NCBI GenBank assembly: GCA_016212855.1
Contig: JACRDP010000028.1
Coordinates: 1 to 64,000 of the forward strand
DNA length: 64,000 nucleotides
Source: Elusimicrobiota bacterium
GTDB taxonomy: Bacteria; Elusimicrobiota; Elusimicrobia; UBA1565; UBA9628
Direction: 5' to 3'
Shown: in pieces, positions 7,095 to 15,243 of the stretch
Position numbering within the stretch: position 1 is the stretch's first letter
How the letters are laid out: each line of letters starts with the position of its first letter
The notes under the pieces: generated by a model
The model's database searches: none
What the model was told of the DNA's origin: nothing
The model's input: the letters and a program-made list of their open reading frames with translations, nothing else
Position numbers and translations under genes: made by a program

Positions 7095-7858
7095 TGTCCA
7101 TCGTCCGGAAGATCGAGCGCGACGGCCTCGCCGTCCTGCCGGGGCTGTTCCCGCTTCCCCTGCTGCGCCGGCTCCGCGCCGAGGTGCTGCGCCGTCATGA
7201 AAGCGGGGAACTGCGCGAGCGCGGGCTCGTGCGCGACATCGCCGGGCGCTATACGTCGATCCTTCCGTTCGAAGGCCCGTTCCTCGACGCGCGGCTCTAC
7301 GCCAATCCCGCCCTCGCGAAGGTCCTGCCGTCTTTGCTCGGTCCGGACTACCGGCTGAGCAGCCTCGAAGCCGTGATCGCCGAGTCCGGCGCGGCCGCGC
7401 AGTATCAGCATATCGACGGGCCCCTCCGTTGGGGCGCCGGCCTCTCGGGGCTTCCGCCGTACGCGCTCGCTCTGGCGACTCCGCTGTGCGACGTGGACGA
7501 GGAGAACGGCCCCACGGCGCTGTGGCCGGGCTCTCATCGCGCGGCGGGGCCGCGCCTGCCCAGCGAGCGCGCGATCACGCGCCGCTATCCTCAGCGCCGT
7601 ATGACGGGACGCTTCGGCTTCTCTTATCTCTACGATTACCGCACCTTCCATCGCGGCACGCCCAACAACTCGGGCGAGGCGCGGCCGCTGCTCATGCTCG
7701 TGTTCGCGCGCTCCTGGTATCGCGATCCGAATCTGCAGGACGTCTCCGCGGGCGTGGCGATCCGCGAGCGCGATCTCAAGAAAATCCCCAAGCGTCATCG
7801 GGACCTCTTCCTGCTGGCTCCCGCCGCCCGGCGCCCGCTGTGGGGCGCGAAAAAATAA
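7094..7858 (+). CDS. Phytanoyl-CoA dioxygenase (PhyH) family Fe(II)/2-oxoglutarate oxygenase
   Basis: This 254-residue protein has the complete facial triad: H106 and D108 in QHIDG and H186 in FHRGTPNN, with R197 (EARPLLMLVF) placed to bind 2-oxoglutarate. It opens with the typical GLAVLPGLFP segment. PhyH-type enzymes hydroxylate unactivated carbons in small molecules, and the substrate is not predictable here. It overlaps the upstream lipoprotein gene by one base. A large AT-rich palindrome follows downstream. Confidence 0.85.
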   Translation: MSIVRKIERDGLAVLPGLFPLPLLRRLRAEVLRRHESGELRERGLVRDIAGRYTSILPFEGPFLDARLYANPALAKVLPSLLGPDYRLSSLEAVIAESGAAAQYQHIDGPLRWGAGLSGLPPYALALATPLCDVDEENGPTALWPGSHRAAGPRLPSERAITRRYPQRRMTGRFGFSYLYDYRTFHRGTPNNSGEARPLLMLVFARSWYRDPNLQDVSAGVAIRERDLKKIPKRHRDLFLLAPAARRPLWGAKK

Positions 7859-7876
7859 AGACGGCCTGCGGGGAAA

Positions 7877-7928
7877 CCCATGCTCTTTTGGTTCTTTGCT
7901 TTAAAGCAAAGAACCAAAAAGGAATGGG
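7877..7928. repeat. 52-bp inverted repeat with 34-bp perfect AT-rich palindrome
   Basis: Bases 7886-7919 form a perfect palindrome (left arm TTTTGGTTCTTTGCTTT). After a short mismatched patch it is framed symmetrically by CCCAT (7877-7881) and ATGGG (7924-7928). It lies between the PhyH gene and the transporter gene. It is not followed by a T run on the + strand, so it is not a simple terminator. It resembles a REP- or MITE-like intergenic element, or a large protein-binding site. Confidence 0.7.
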
Positions 7929-8014
7929 ATGGTGCCGCGAGGGCCGGTAAAAATAGAGGCCATTTCGCGGTCTTTAGCTCTGGAACGCGGTTTTCCCAAA
8001 TGGTAGTTTGCGGC

Positions 8015-9337
8015 ATGTCGTTCACATGGCGCTCGCGCGCCGCGCCTCCTCGTCCGCAACTCGTGGACGATAACAGCCGGCGCCTGCGCTGGGAGTTCGT
8101 CACCCTCGGCTGCATGTACGCCGGGTACATGGGCTTCATCCTGTGCCGGACCGCGATTTACGTCGGAAGCCCCGCGATGGTCGACGATCCCGCGCTCGGC
8201 CTGACGAAGACGATGTTCGGCGCGGTGCTGGGCTGGGGCACGGCGGGCATGGTGACGGGCAAGCTGCTCAGCGGGGCGGTGGCCGACCGCTTCGGCGGAC
8301 GGCGCGTGTTCCTGGTCGCGCTCTCGATCACCGCGGCGGCGGCGGGCTCGTTCGCCGCGGTCCGGAGCTTCGACGCCTTCTGCGCGCTGAATTTCAGCAT
8401 GCTCCTCGCGGCCTCCGCGGGGTGGCCCGCGATGTCGAAGCTGATCGCGGCCTGGTACGAGCCGGAGCGCTACGGGAAGGTCTGGGGCGTGATCTCGACG
8501 AGCTCGCGTCTGAGCGCCGTGCTCTCGAGCCTCGCGCTCGGCGCTTTGCTCGCGCGCGCGCCGTGGACGGCGGTGTTCGTCGCCGCGGCGGGCCTCACGG
8601 GTGCGGCCGTGCTCGCGATCTCCTTCTTCCTCAAGGCCGGGCCCGCGGACGTCTCTTTGCCGCCGCCGGGCAGACTGGCGGGGGAAAAATCCCCGCCGCA
8701 CGCGCTCGACGGGGCGAGCTTGAAGGAAGCCTTGCGCTATTTCGCGCGCAGCGGCCGGGTGTGGCTCATGTGCGTCAGCCTGATGTGCACGACGGTGTTG
8801 ATGGAAGTGATCGGCTTCCTCCCGCTCTATCTCAAGGAGACTCTCGGCATTTCTCCCGCGCAAGCCGCGACGGCCTCCTCGGTGTTCCCGGCCGGCTGCT
8901 TCGTCGCCTTGCTCGCGGGCGGCTGGGCCTACGACCGCGTCTCGCGCCAGGGACGCGCGGCCTTGCTCGGCGGGATGCTCGTTCTCGCCGGGCTGTGCCT
9001 GGCGGCGCTGTTCGTCATGGGCCGTGTCCGGCTCGAGCCCTCCACGGCGTTCGCGGCGACGGTCGTCATCCTGTTTTTATACGGGCTCACGGTCGCACCG
9101 TCCTATTACCTGCCGATGAGCGTGTTCTCGATCGAGCACGGCGGCCCGCACTGCGGCGTTCTGATCGGCCTCATCGACGCGGCGGGCTACGCCGCGGCCA
9201 TGCTCTATCAGTTCGCGGGCGGGGCGCTCGTCGACCGGCCGGGCGGCTGGCAGAACATGCTGGTCCTGCTGCTCGCGATGTCGGCCGTGTCCGTGCTCAC
9301 GACCGTGTGGTTCGCGCTCGAAGACGCGAAGGCTTAG
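8015..9337 (+). CDS. MFS transporter, organophosphate:phosphate antiporter (GlpT/UhpT)-like
   Basis: About 440 residues with 12 predicted spans. The first span region YAGYMGFILCRTAIYVGSPAM resembles the family segment that contains the substrate-contacting arginine in GlpT/UhpT. The MFS loop 2-3 motif is present as GAVADRFGGRR. OPA-family members exchange organophosphates for phosphate across the inner membrane. An ATG at 8000 would add five residues. A weak TAGTTT hexamer lies five bases before 8015. The open frame further upstream passes through the palindrome at 7877 and is unlikely to be coding. The substrate is uncertain. Confidence 0.82.
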   Translation: MSFTWRSRAAPPRPQLVDDNSRRLRWEFVTLGCMYAGYMGFILCRTAIYVGSPAMVDDPALGLTKTMFGAVLGWGTAGMVTGKLLSGAVADRFGGRRVFLVALSITAAAAGSFAAVRSFDAFCALNFSMLLAASAGWPAMSKLIAAWYEPERYGKVWGVISTSSRLSAVLSSLALGALLARAPWTAVFVAAAGLTGAAVLAISFFLKAGPADVSLPPPGRLAGEKSPPHALDGASLKEALRYFARSGRVWLMCVSLMCTTVLMEVIGFLPLYLKETLGISPAQAATASSVFPAGCFVALLAGGWAYDRVSRQGRAALLGGMLVLAGLCLAALFVMGRVRLEPSTAFAATVVILFLYGLTVAPSYYLPMSVFSIEHGGPHCGVLIGLIDAAGYAAAMLYQFAGGALVDRPGGWQNMLVLLLAMSAVSVLTTVWFALEDAKA

Positions 9338-10971
9338 ATCAGACCGGCCAGAAACAGCGCCGCGGGCACCGCGATCGGAATCCAGAAGTTGTCGTCGGGC
9401 TTGACCGGATAGACGTCCACGGCGCTGAAGGCCAGGGCGCCGGCGAGAGCCACGAGCGGGCTGAAGCCGAGCAGCAGGTTCATGAGCAGCACGAGCGTGA
9501 ACGAGGCCAACGCTCCGTCGACCGAGCGCTTCGTGCCGGCGACCGTGAAGGGCTTCCAGCCGAAGCGCAGTCCGACGAGCGGCGAGACCGCGTCGCCGAC
9601 CGTGTAGGCCAGGAGTCCGGCGGCGACGAGCGGCGTGCTCCAGCCGAACAGGGCCGCGGCGACCGTGACGCCCAGCGCGCCGTAGAACGTGCCGGTCAGG
9701 TGCTTCGCCTCCTTCGCGCGCAGGACGCTGACGTGCTTCTGGGCCCAATCGCGCAGCGGCTTCCACTTGAGGCGCAGGACTCCGATGACGCCGAACACGG
9801 CCGTCATCGAGGCGAAGACGTAGACGGTCGGCCAGTGGCCGAGCCATAGGAAGAGCCCGAGGTACAGCCAGTTTTTCTGGTGGATCAGCTTGCGACGGAC
9901 TTCCTTCTTAAAGGTGTCGCTGCCGCCGGTGTAAAGAGTCTTGACGCGAGCGAGGAGGCTGGGCTTCGGGGCCGGCGCGGGGGGCGCGGGGGCCAGCTCG
10001 GCGAAGTCGCCGACGAACTCGACGCCGGGGAACACGGCCGACAGGTAGGCGACCGCCTGCTCGAGCTGCGCGGCCGACGGGCGGTAGGTGCCGGAGTTGT
10101 TCGAGAGATGGATCTTCCCATCGGAGGCCTTCCACATCTCGCCGGCGAAGCGGACGTCCTTCGAGTAGCCGGACATCAGCACGTGCTTGCTCAAAAGCCA
10201 GTCCGGGACCTTGGCGCCGTTGACGAGCCGGGCGACGGTCATAACGCCGCCCTCGATGACGATGTTGTACTTGCCGGGGGTCTCGTCGGCGTGCGTCGGG
10301 AGCTTCTCGAAGATCTCGCGGTCGGTGCCGCCCTCGAACGCCTTCCAGCCCTGCGCGAGCTGGGAGCGGATCAACGCGACGACGGGAGGGGAGAAGAGGA
10401 CGCTGCGCTTGATGCGCGTGAGCATAGACGGCTTCTTCTGCGGGAACGCCTTGAGCTTCGCGGGGAGGAAGTCGTTGATCGCGGTCTTGGTCTGCTTGAC
10501 GCGGAAGAAGGTGTGGGCGGGCCAGACGCGGCGCAGCAGCTCGCCGATTTTTCCGGGCTGGGAAAATTCGACGACATAACCGGTGTCGCGATCCGCCGCC
10601 GACGGGGAAGACCCTTCATACAGCCGATCCTGGGCGTCCTTAGCCGCGGCGGGGTCGCCGTCGGGAGGCAGGGGCGTCGCGGCGGCGGAAAATGCCGGTG
10701 AAGCGAGCGCGGCGACGGGAGCCTGTCCCGGGGCCGCGACGACCGCGACGGCGGAGACGGCGGAGATGGCCGGAACGGGCGCGGAAAGTAAGGCTCCGGG
10801 AGCCGTCAGCGAGACCGGGGCGGACAACGCCGGCGCGCCGGAGGCGTCGAGAAGAGGGGCGGTGACGGAGGCCGCGGCGCCGCCGAGGGAAACAGAAGCC
10901 GGGCCGACGCGAATCACGGTTTGAGACCAAAGCGGGGCCGCGACGAGCAGGAGGAGGGGGGTGAATTTCAC
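9334..10971 (-). CDS. Signal peptide/Ala-Pro linker protein with C-terminal CTP-dependent lipid-kinase-like membrane domain
   Basis: This is a 545-residue protein. Residues 1-17 form a signal peptide (LLLLVAAPLWSQ), and 18-105 an Ala/Pro/Ser/Val-rich linker. A soluble domain at about 115-330 includes SNNSGTYRPSAAQLEQA. From about 358 there is a multispan domain with EVRRKLIHQ, TGTFYG, TVGDAVSPLVG, GTKRSVDGALASF and KPDDNFWIPI. The last set matches the dolichol kinase/Dgk1-type family that uses CTP to phosphorylate polyprenols or diacylglycerol. That chemistry needs cytoplasmic CTP, so the signal peptide must act as an anchor or cap on the first span. GTG start, with TATGAT six bases upstream (leaderless). 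Confidence 0.8.
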   Translation of the reverse strand: MKFTPLLLLVAAPLWSQTVIRVGPASVSLGGAAASVTAPLLDASGAPALSAPVSLTAPGALLSAPVPAISAVSAVAVVAAPGQAPVAALASPAFSAAATPLPPDGDPAAAKDAQDRLYEGSSPSAADRDTGYVVEFSQPGKIGELLRRVWPAHTFFRVKQTKTAINDFLPAKLKAFPQKKPSMLTRIKRSVLFSPPVVALIRSQLAQGWKAFEGGTDREIFEKLPTHADETPGKYNIVIEGGVMTVARLVNGAKVPDWLLSKHVLMSGYSKDVRFAGEMWKASDGKIHLSNNSGTYRPSAAQLEQAVAYLSAVFPGVEFVGDFAELAPAPPAPAPKPSLLARVKTLYTGGSDTFKKEVRRKLIHQKNWLYLGLFLWLGHWPTVYVFASMTAVFGVIGVLRLKWKPLRDWAQKHVSVLRAKEAKHLTGTFYGALGVTVAAALFGWSTPLVAAGLLAYTVGDAVSPLVGLRFGWKPFTVAGTKRSVDGALASFTLVLLMNLLLGFSPLVALAGALAFSAVDVYPVKPDDNFWIPIAVPAALFLAGLI

Positions 10972-11065
10972 CCATCAATCATAGGGCAAATCCGGATTTT
11001 TCAGAAGGGTCTTAGGGGCCGGAGCGCCTAGGACTAAAAATTAGGTCTTTTTGACCTTCTCCGAC

Positions 11066-11094
11066 GTGAAATTGAAACATACCCCTGGTATACT
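11066..11094 (+). promoter_or_regulatory. Leaderless promoter
   Basis: GTGAAA (11066-11071), 17 bp, TATACT (11089-11094), then six bases (GGGGGC) to the ATG at 11101. The -10 is extended by an upstream TGG. Confidence 0.65.
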
Positions 11095-11100
11095 GGGGGC

Positions 11101-11664
11101 ATGATCGTCAGCGCGCTTTTGCTCGCCGCCGCAACGGCCTTCGCGGCTCCCGCGCCTAAAACGGCCCGCGACCCGGAAGAGACGTTGCGCGTGATGCTCC
11201 TGAAGCTCCACCACCGCCGCGACTATGAAGTGAATCAAGCCATCGTCGGCGGCGCCGACGAACTGCGCGACGCGGTGAAGTCCGGCACCGGAACGAACAA
11301 GAAGCGGCTTGCCGCGCGACTGCCGGGTATGGCGCGGGATCCCTTCGACATCTGCCGCGACCTCGCGGGCTGCCCCGAAGCGCCGCTCTCCTTGCATGTC
11401 GAGGACAACAAGCTCATCGACGACGCCTTTCTCGCGCTCGCGCGTCCGTGGTTCAACCTGCAGAAGGCGCGCGGCAAGGCCGTGAACCTGGCCGTGGACC
11501 CGGGAACGGGCGTGCGCATCGAGCTCGAGGATTTTCCCGGCCGCCCCGTCGTCACGCTGACCGCCGAGCCGACGCCGACCGGCGGCTACGACGTGGCGCT
11601 CGACGAGGGCCCCGAGTCGGCCAAGGCCTACGCGGCCGTCTACGCGAAATCCGTCAAGAAATAA
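11101..11664 (+). CDS. Secreted hypothetical protein
   Basis: This encodes 187 residues with a short signal peptide (MIVSALLLAAATAFAAPAP). The mature part is mostly helical, with a paired-cysteine segment (DICRDLAGCPEAP) that could form a disulfide in the periplasm, and a C-terminal beta region (VRIELEDFPGRPVVTLTAEPT). No family is recognised. Transcription is predicted to be leaderless from TATACT at 11089. The M28 peptidase gene begins 17 bp after its stop and has its own -10 hexamer. Confidence 0.6.
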   Translation: MIVSALLLAAATAFAAPAPKTARDPEETLRVMLLKLHHRRDYEVNQAIVGGADELRDAVKSGTGTNKKRLAARLPGMARDPFDICRDLAGCPEAPLSLHVEDNKLIDDAFLALARPWFNLQKARGKAVNLAVDPGTGVRIELEDFPGRPVVTLTAEPTPTGGYDVALDEGPESAKAYAAVYAKSVKK

Positions 11665-11681
11665 TTCGCTAGAATCGCCGC

Positions 11682-13439
11682 ATGGACAAAATGCGGACCC
11701 GCGCGGCCGCAGCCGTCGTCGTCGCGAACCTGCTCCTGTTCCTGGCCGTGGTGACCTTGCCCGCCTTCCAGGCCGCGCACCACCACTGGATCTTCCCCAT
11801 CTTCGCCGTCCTGCTCGCGTCGCAGTGGGCTCTGACCTTCGTTCCGGTGAAGTTCGACCGCTTTCTCGACCGTCGGCTGCTGCGCGGCAGCGTCGTTTCG
11901 ACCCTGGTCTTCCTGCTCGTCATCGGCATCACGCGCCACGCGACCATCCTCGCCTGCTTTGACGGATGCTCGTTCAAGCTCGCGGCGGCGGCGTTGATCG
12001 CGGGGCTCGTTTTCCTGATACAGGCCCTCGCTCGCGACAAAGGCTTCTGGGATCCGCTCCGCGCGAACGTCGCGGCGGCCGGGGCCCTGCTCTGGGCGCT
12101 GGCCTTGGTCCTGCGCGGTCTGCACCTGACGCATTGGCTCTCCGGCCTGCTGTTCGCGATCCTGGCCGCGCTGTTCTGGCTCGGCCGCGCGAGCGCGCCC
12201 TTCCTGATCGCCTCGCTCGGGGTCATGGCCGCGCTCGCGGTGCAGGCGACGGCCAACGAGTACGCGATCATCGCTTTGGGGACGATCGTGTGCGTGGTCC
12301 TTCCGCTCGGGGCGGCTGCGCGCGTCGACTCGTGGCTCGCGAAGCGCCGGACCGGAAAGGACCCCTCCCTTCCCGCGGGACCGTTGGGCCCGAGGCTCGC
12401 GGCGAGCGCGCTCCGGATCGCCGCGGCGGTCGCGGTGCTCGCCGGAATCGGACGGTTCGTCGTGGGCCCTCTGACTTTGGTCACCGACCCGGCGAAGCGG
12501 CGCGCCTACCTGCTCACGATGGCTCCGAAAGGACCGGTCCGCGACCCGAAGGAGCTCTCGGAGCTCGCCGCCCGCTTGCGCGGGCACGTCGTCATGCTCT
12601 CCCAGACGATCGGCGAGCGCGACGCCTTCTCCCTCAAGGGCCGCGACCGCGCGCGCGACTACGTGCGCGGCCGTCTCACGGCGGCCGGCTACGCGCCGAA
12701 AATCCTGCCGTACGAGTCGCGCTTCATGCCCGGCGTTACCAACGGCACGGCCTTTCACAACGTGGAGGCGGCGCTGCGCGTGCGCTCGCCCGAGCCGCGC
12801 GGGGCCTGGATCGTGGGCGCGCATTACGACTCCGCCCCGGGGACGCCGGGCGCGGACGACAACGCCAGCGGCGTCGCCGTCCTTCTCGAGCTGGCGCGCC
12901 TGATGAAGGAGCGGCACCCGGGACGCGAGATCCGCTTCGTCGCGTTCGGCACCGAGGAGCCGCCCTCCTTCGGTTCGCGCAACATGGGCAGCTGGCATTA
13001 CGCGAGCCGCCTGAAGGACGACGGCGTCGGCGTGCACGGGGCCGTCGTCCTCGAGACGCTCGGCTACTTCAACTCCCGGCCGGGTTCGCAGCTGTACCCG
13101 CCGTTCCTGCAGCTGTTTTTCCCGGATCACGGCGACTTCATCGGCGCCGTCGGCGACGTCTCCAGCCGTGGGTTATTGAGCCGTTTTGAGCTGGCCTGGA
13201 AGCGCGCCTCGCGGTTTCCGCTCATCTGCTCGATTCTGCCCGGGCCGTTCTCGAGCCTCGCGTTGTCCGACCAGCTGAACTTCTGGGAGCTGGGCTTTCC
13301 CGCGGTGATGGTCTCCGACACCGCGTTCTACCGCAACGCGAACTATCACGAGTCGACCGACGTGCCCGATACGCTCGATTATGAGAAGATGGCCGAGGTG
13401 ACGACGGCCTTGGCGGCGGTATTAGAGGAGGCTCAGTGA
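11682..13439 (+). CDS. Membrane-anchored M28 family aminopeptidase
   Basis: This 585-residue protein has an N-terminal half with about eight spans (roughly 1-260) and a C-terminal M28 zinc peptidase domain. Metal and catalytic motifs are all visible: GAHYDS, GADDNASG, FGTEEPP and NYHESTDVPD, supplying two His, two Asp and two Glu positions. M28 enzymes remove N-terminal residues from peptides using two zinc ions. The peptidase follows the last span and is probably on the periplasmic face. TAGAAT (11670-11675) lies six bases before the ATG, indicating leaderless expression. The following gene overlaps its stop. Confidence 0.88.
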   Translation: MDKMRTRAAAAVVVANLLLFLAVVTLPAFQAAHHHWIFPIFAVLLASQWALTFVPVKFDRFLDRRLLRGSVVSTLVFLLVIGITRHATILACFDGCSFKLAAAALIAGLVFLIQALARDKGFWDPLRANVAAAGALLWALALVLRGLHLTHWLSGLLFAILAALFWLGRASAPFLIASLGVMAALAVQATANEYAIIALGTIVCVVLPLGAAARVDSWLAKRRTGKDPSLPAGPLGPRLAASALRIAAAVAVLAGIGRFVVGPLTLVTDPAKRRAYLLTMAPKGPVRDPKELSELAARLRGHVVMLSQTIGERDAFSLKGRDRARDYVRGRLTAAGYAPKILPYESRFMPGVTNGTAFHNVEAALRVRSPEPRGAWIVGAHYDSAPGTPGADDNASGVAVLLELARLMKERHPGREIRFVAFGTEEPPSFGSRNMGSWHYASRLKDDGVGVHGAVVLETLGYFNSRPGSQLYPPFLQLFFPDHGDFIGAVGDVSSRGLLSRFELAWKRASRFPLICSILPGPFSSLALSDQLNFWELGFPAVMVSDTAFYRNANYHESTDVPDTLDYEKMAEVTTALAAVLEEAQ

Positions 13440-13441
13440 TC

Positions 13442-13786
13442 ATGACCCGATTTTTTCTCGTACTCGCGCTGTGCGCGCCTGCGGCGGCTCACGCCGCGCC
13501 CAAGAAGATCGTCGTGGAGCTCGGCAAGACCTTCGTCCTGCGGCTCGGAGAAGTCGCCGCGCTCAAGGGCGAGGACGCGTCCGTCCGCATCCTCGGCTTC
13601 ACCAACTCGCCCTGCCCGAAGGGCGCGCGCTGCGTCTGGAGCGGTCAGGCGGTTCACCTCGAGCTGACGGTCGCCGGCTCGACGGTCGCGCTGGGCGGCG
13701 CCGCTCCCTACCAGGTTCTGACGATCGTCAGCGACTACAAGACGCAGGCCTCTCTGAAGGCGTCGCGTACCCCCCAAAAAAAGTAG
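13442..13786 (+). CDS. Secreted small protein with CPxGxxCVWxG motif
   Basis: This encodes 114 residues with a signal peptide (MTRFFLVLALCAPAAAHA). The mature domain is a small beta-sandwich-like sequence with NSPCPKGARCVWSGQAVHLEL. The Cys-Pro...Cys-Val-Trp-x-Gly pattern recurs in small secreted bacterial proteins whose function I do not know. The two cysteines probably form a disulfide. A GTG at 13436 overlapping the M28 stop is an alternative start; GAGGAG upstream could serve either. Confidence 0.6.
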   Translation: MTRFFLVLALCAPAAAHAAPKKIVVELGKTFVLRLGEVAALKGEDASVRILGFTNSPCPKGARCVWSGQAVHLELTVAGSTVALGGAAPYQVLTIVSDYKTQASLKASRTPQKK

Positions 13787-13861
13787 GCCGAAAGGCCCAG
13801 GCGGCCATGGGCCGCCCGGACCACAATATGGTATACCCGGGCTTGCCGGGGGAGGGTTTCC

Positions 13862-14689
13862 ATGCTTCGAGCCGCCATCATCGTGTTAGCCGCCGCAACC
13901 GCCTCGTACGCCGGAGAATGGTCGGCGCCCGCGGCGCCGCAACCGAATATCGAGGCGATGCAGGAAGCGGCGTCCCAGGCGCGCCAGGGCTCCGACCTCT
14001 ACTACTTCACGAAGGAAGAGGCGGCGGTCGCCGCGAAGAAATTCCCTTTCCAGCCGCGCACCGGCCGGGGCTTCACCTTCGACGCCGACGTGCCCGCCGA
14101 CATTCAAAAGCAGATGCGCGCCGACCTGGAGTTCATCAAAGGAATCGCGGGCGAGAAGGCCTCCGCCCTGCATAAGAAGATCTTCGGCTCGGTCAACGGC
14201 GCGGACTACACGAAGTTCTTCGAGACGCGGGTCACGGCGATCGGAATGAACTCCTGCGGCAGCTCGAACGCGGTCGCCTGTGTGATTCCGTTTCGCAATC
14301 CGTCCAAGATGTGGCTGACGCAGAACTTCATCCGCTTCAGCCATCCTCAGATCTCGCGCATGATGGTCGTCTTCCACGAGGCCCGGCACACGGAGACGAA
14401 GAGCGGCAACTGGTCGCACGCCTACTGCCCGGAGCCGTTCAAGGACGAGAACGGCAAGGACATGAAGAGCATCTGGACCGGGGCCGTGTTGGCGGGAGAA
14501 CCGGCCTGTGACGAAACGCCGCTGGGCTCTTACGGGTCGTCGACCATCATGCTCAAGAATATCTCCCTGAACTGCGCGAACTGCACCGACAAGGTGAAGA
14601 TGGACGCGGGCTTGTACGCCGACGACCAGCTCGGCCGCATCATCGACGCGGACGCGAAGCGGCAAATGAAGGACGACTTCAAGCAGTGA
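13862..14689 (+). CDS. Secreted putative zinc metalloprotease (HEARH)
   Basis: This encodes 275 residues with a signal peptide (MLRAAIIVLAAATASYAGEW). The motif VVFHEARHTE fits the zincin HExxH consensus exactly, with a downstream region ACDETPLGSYG that could supply the third ligand. Six or more cysteines (NSCGSSNAVAC, NCANC) suggest disulfides outside the cytoplasm. I do not recognise a named peptidase family. A GGGGGAGGG ribosome site precedes the ATG, with a TATACC-like hexamer further upstream, so this gene is leadered. Its stop overlaps the next GTG start. Confidence 0.65.
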   Translation: MLRAAIIVLAAATASYAGEWSAPAAPQPNIEAMQEAASQARQGSDLYYFTKEEAAVAAKKFPFQPRTGRGFTFDADVPADIQKQMRADLEFIKGIAGEKASALHKKIFGSVNGADYTKFFETRVTAIGMNSCGSSNAVACVIPFRNPSKMWLTQNFIRFSHPQISRMMVVFHEARHTETKSGNWSHAYCPEPFKDENGKDMKSIWTGAVLAGEPACDETPLGSYGSSTIMLKNISLNCANCTDKVKMDAGLYADDQLGRIIDADAKRQMKDDFKQ

Positions 14690-15243
14690 CGCGCGCCGCC
14701 CTGGCGGCGGGCATCCTACTCGTGGCGGCGCTGTACTTCGGTCGGCCAAGGTCCTCTTCGGAGTTGTCGCGTTTGCCTGAGCTCGTCCAACTGCGCGAGC
14801 TCGAGGAAATTCTCGCCTCGCGCAACGACAATGACCCGCGGCTCGACCGTGATTTTCTCGGCCTCTCCCCGGACGCGAAGCGCTTGTTCCGCGCAAAATA
14901 CCGCTCAACGCCGAGGGAACGCCTCAACGAGCGCGGGACCATCGTCTACCTTCTCGGCAAGAATCTGACGGAGTCGGCAGATTGGGCGTTTATTCTCGAA
15001 GTGGCCGCCGAGCCGCCGTGCCTGAGCCTGGCGGACTGCTCTAAGAGATCCGCCGAAGGCGGCGCCCTCGGCGACGAGGTCACCTTGGCCTATCCGTCTT
15101 TGGTCGCCTTGCGCCAGGCCGCTCGGGCGGGCTCCCGCAACGAGGCGCGCACCGTGCTCAAGGCGGGGAAGGCCTCGAAGGTCCGGGCCGTCGCCCGCCT
15201 AGCCGCCTCACTCGACGCCGGATTTGATAAAACCTCACGGTGA
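14686..15243 (+). CDS. Hypothetical membrane-anchored protein
   Basis: This encodes 185 residues, beginning with a GTG that overlaps the preceding stop (GTGA). The N-terminus is a single span or uncleaved signal (RAALAAGILLVAALYFG). The rest is helical and charged (LPELVQLRELEEILASRNDNDPRLDRDF) with one CLSLADC pair. No family is recognised. The tight coupling to the HEARH protein suggests a shared function, perhaps as inhibitor or partner, but this is inference only. Confidence 0.5.
   Translation: MTRAALAAGILLVAALYFGRPRSSSELSRLPELVQLRELEEILASRNDNDPRLDRDFLGLSPDAKRLFRAKYRSTPRERLNERGTIVYLLGKNLTESADWAFILEVAAEPPCLSLADCSKRSAEGGALGDEVTLAYPSLVALRQAARAGSRNEARTVLKAGKASKVRAVARLAASLDAGFDKTSR

Noticed and set aside
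7880-8014. N-terminal extension of the OPA-type transporter (FWFFALKQRTKKEWDG)
   Set aside because: This is the translation of the 52-bp palindrome and spacer and has no resemblance to transporter N-termini.
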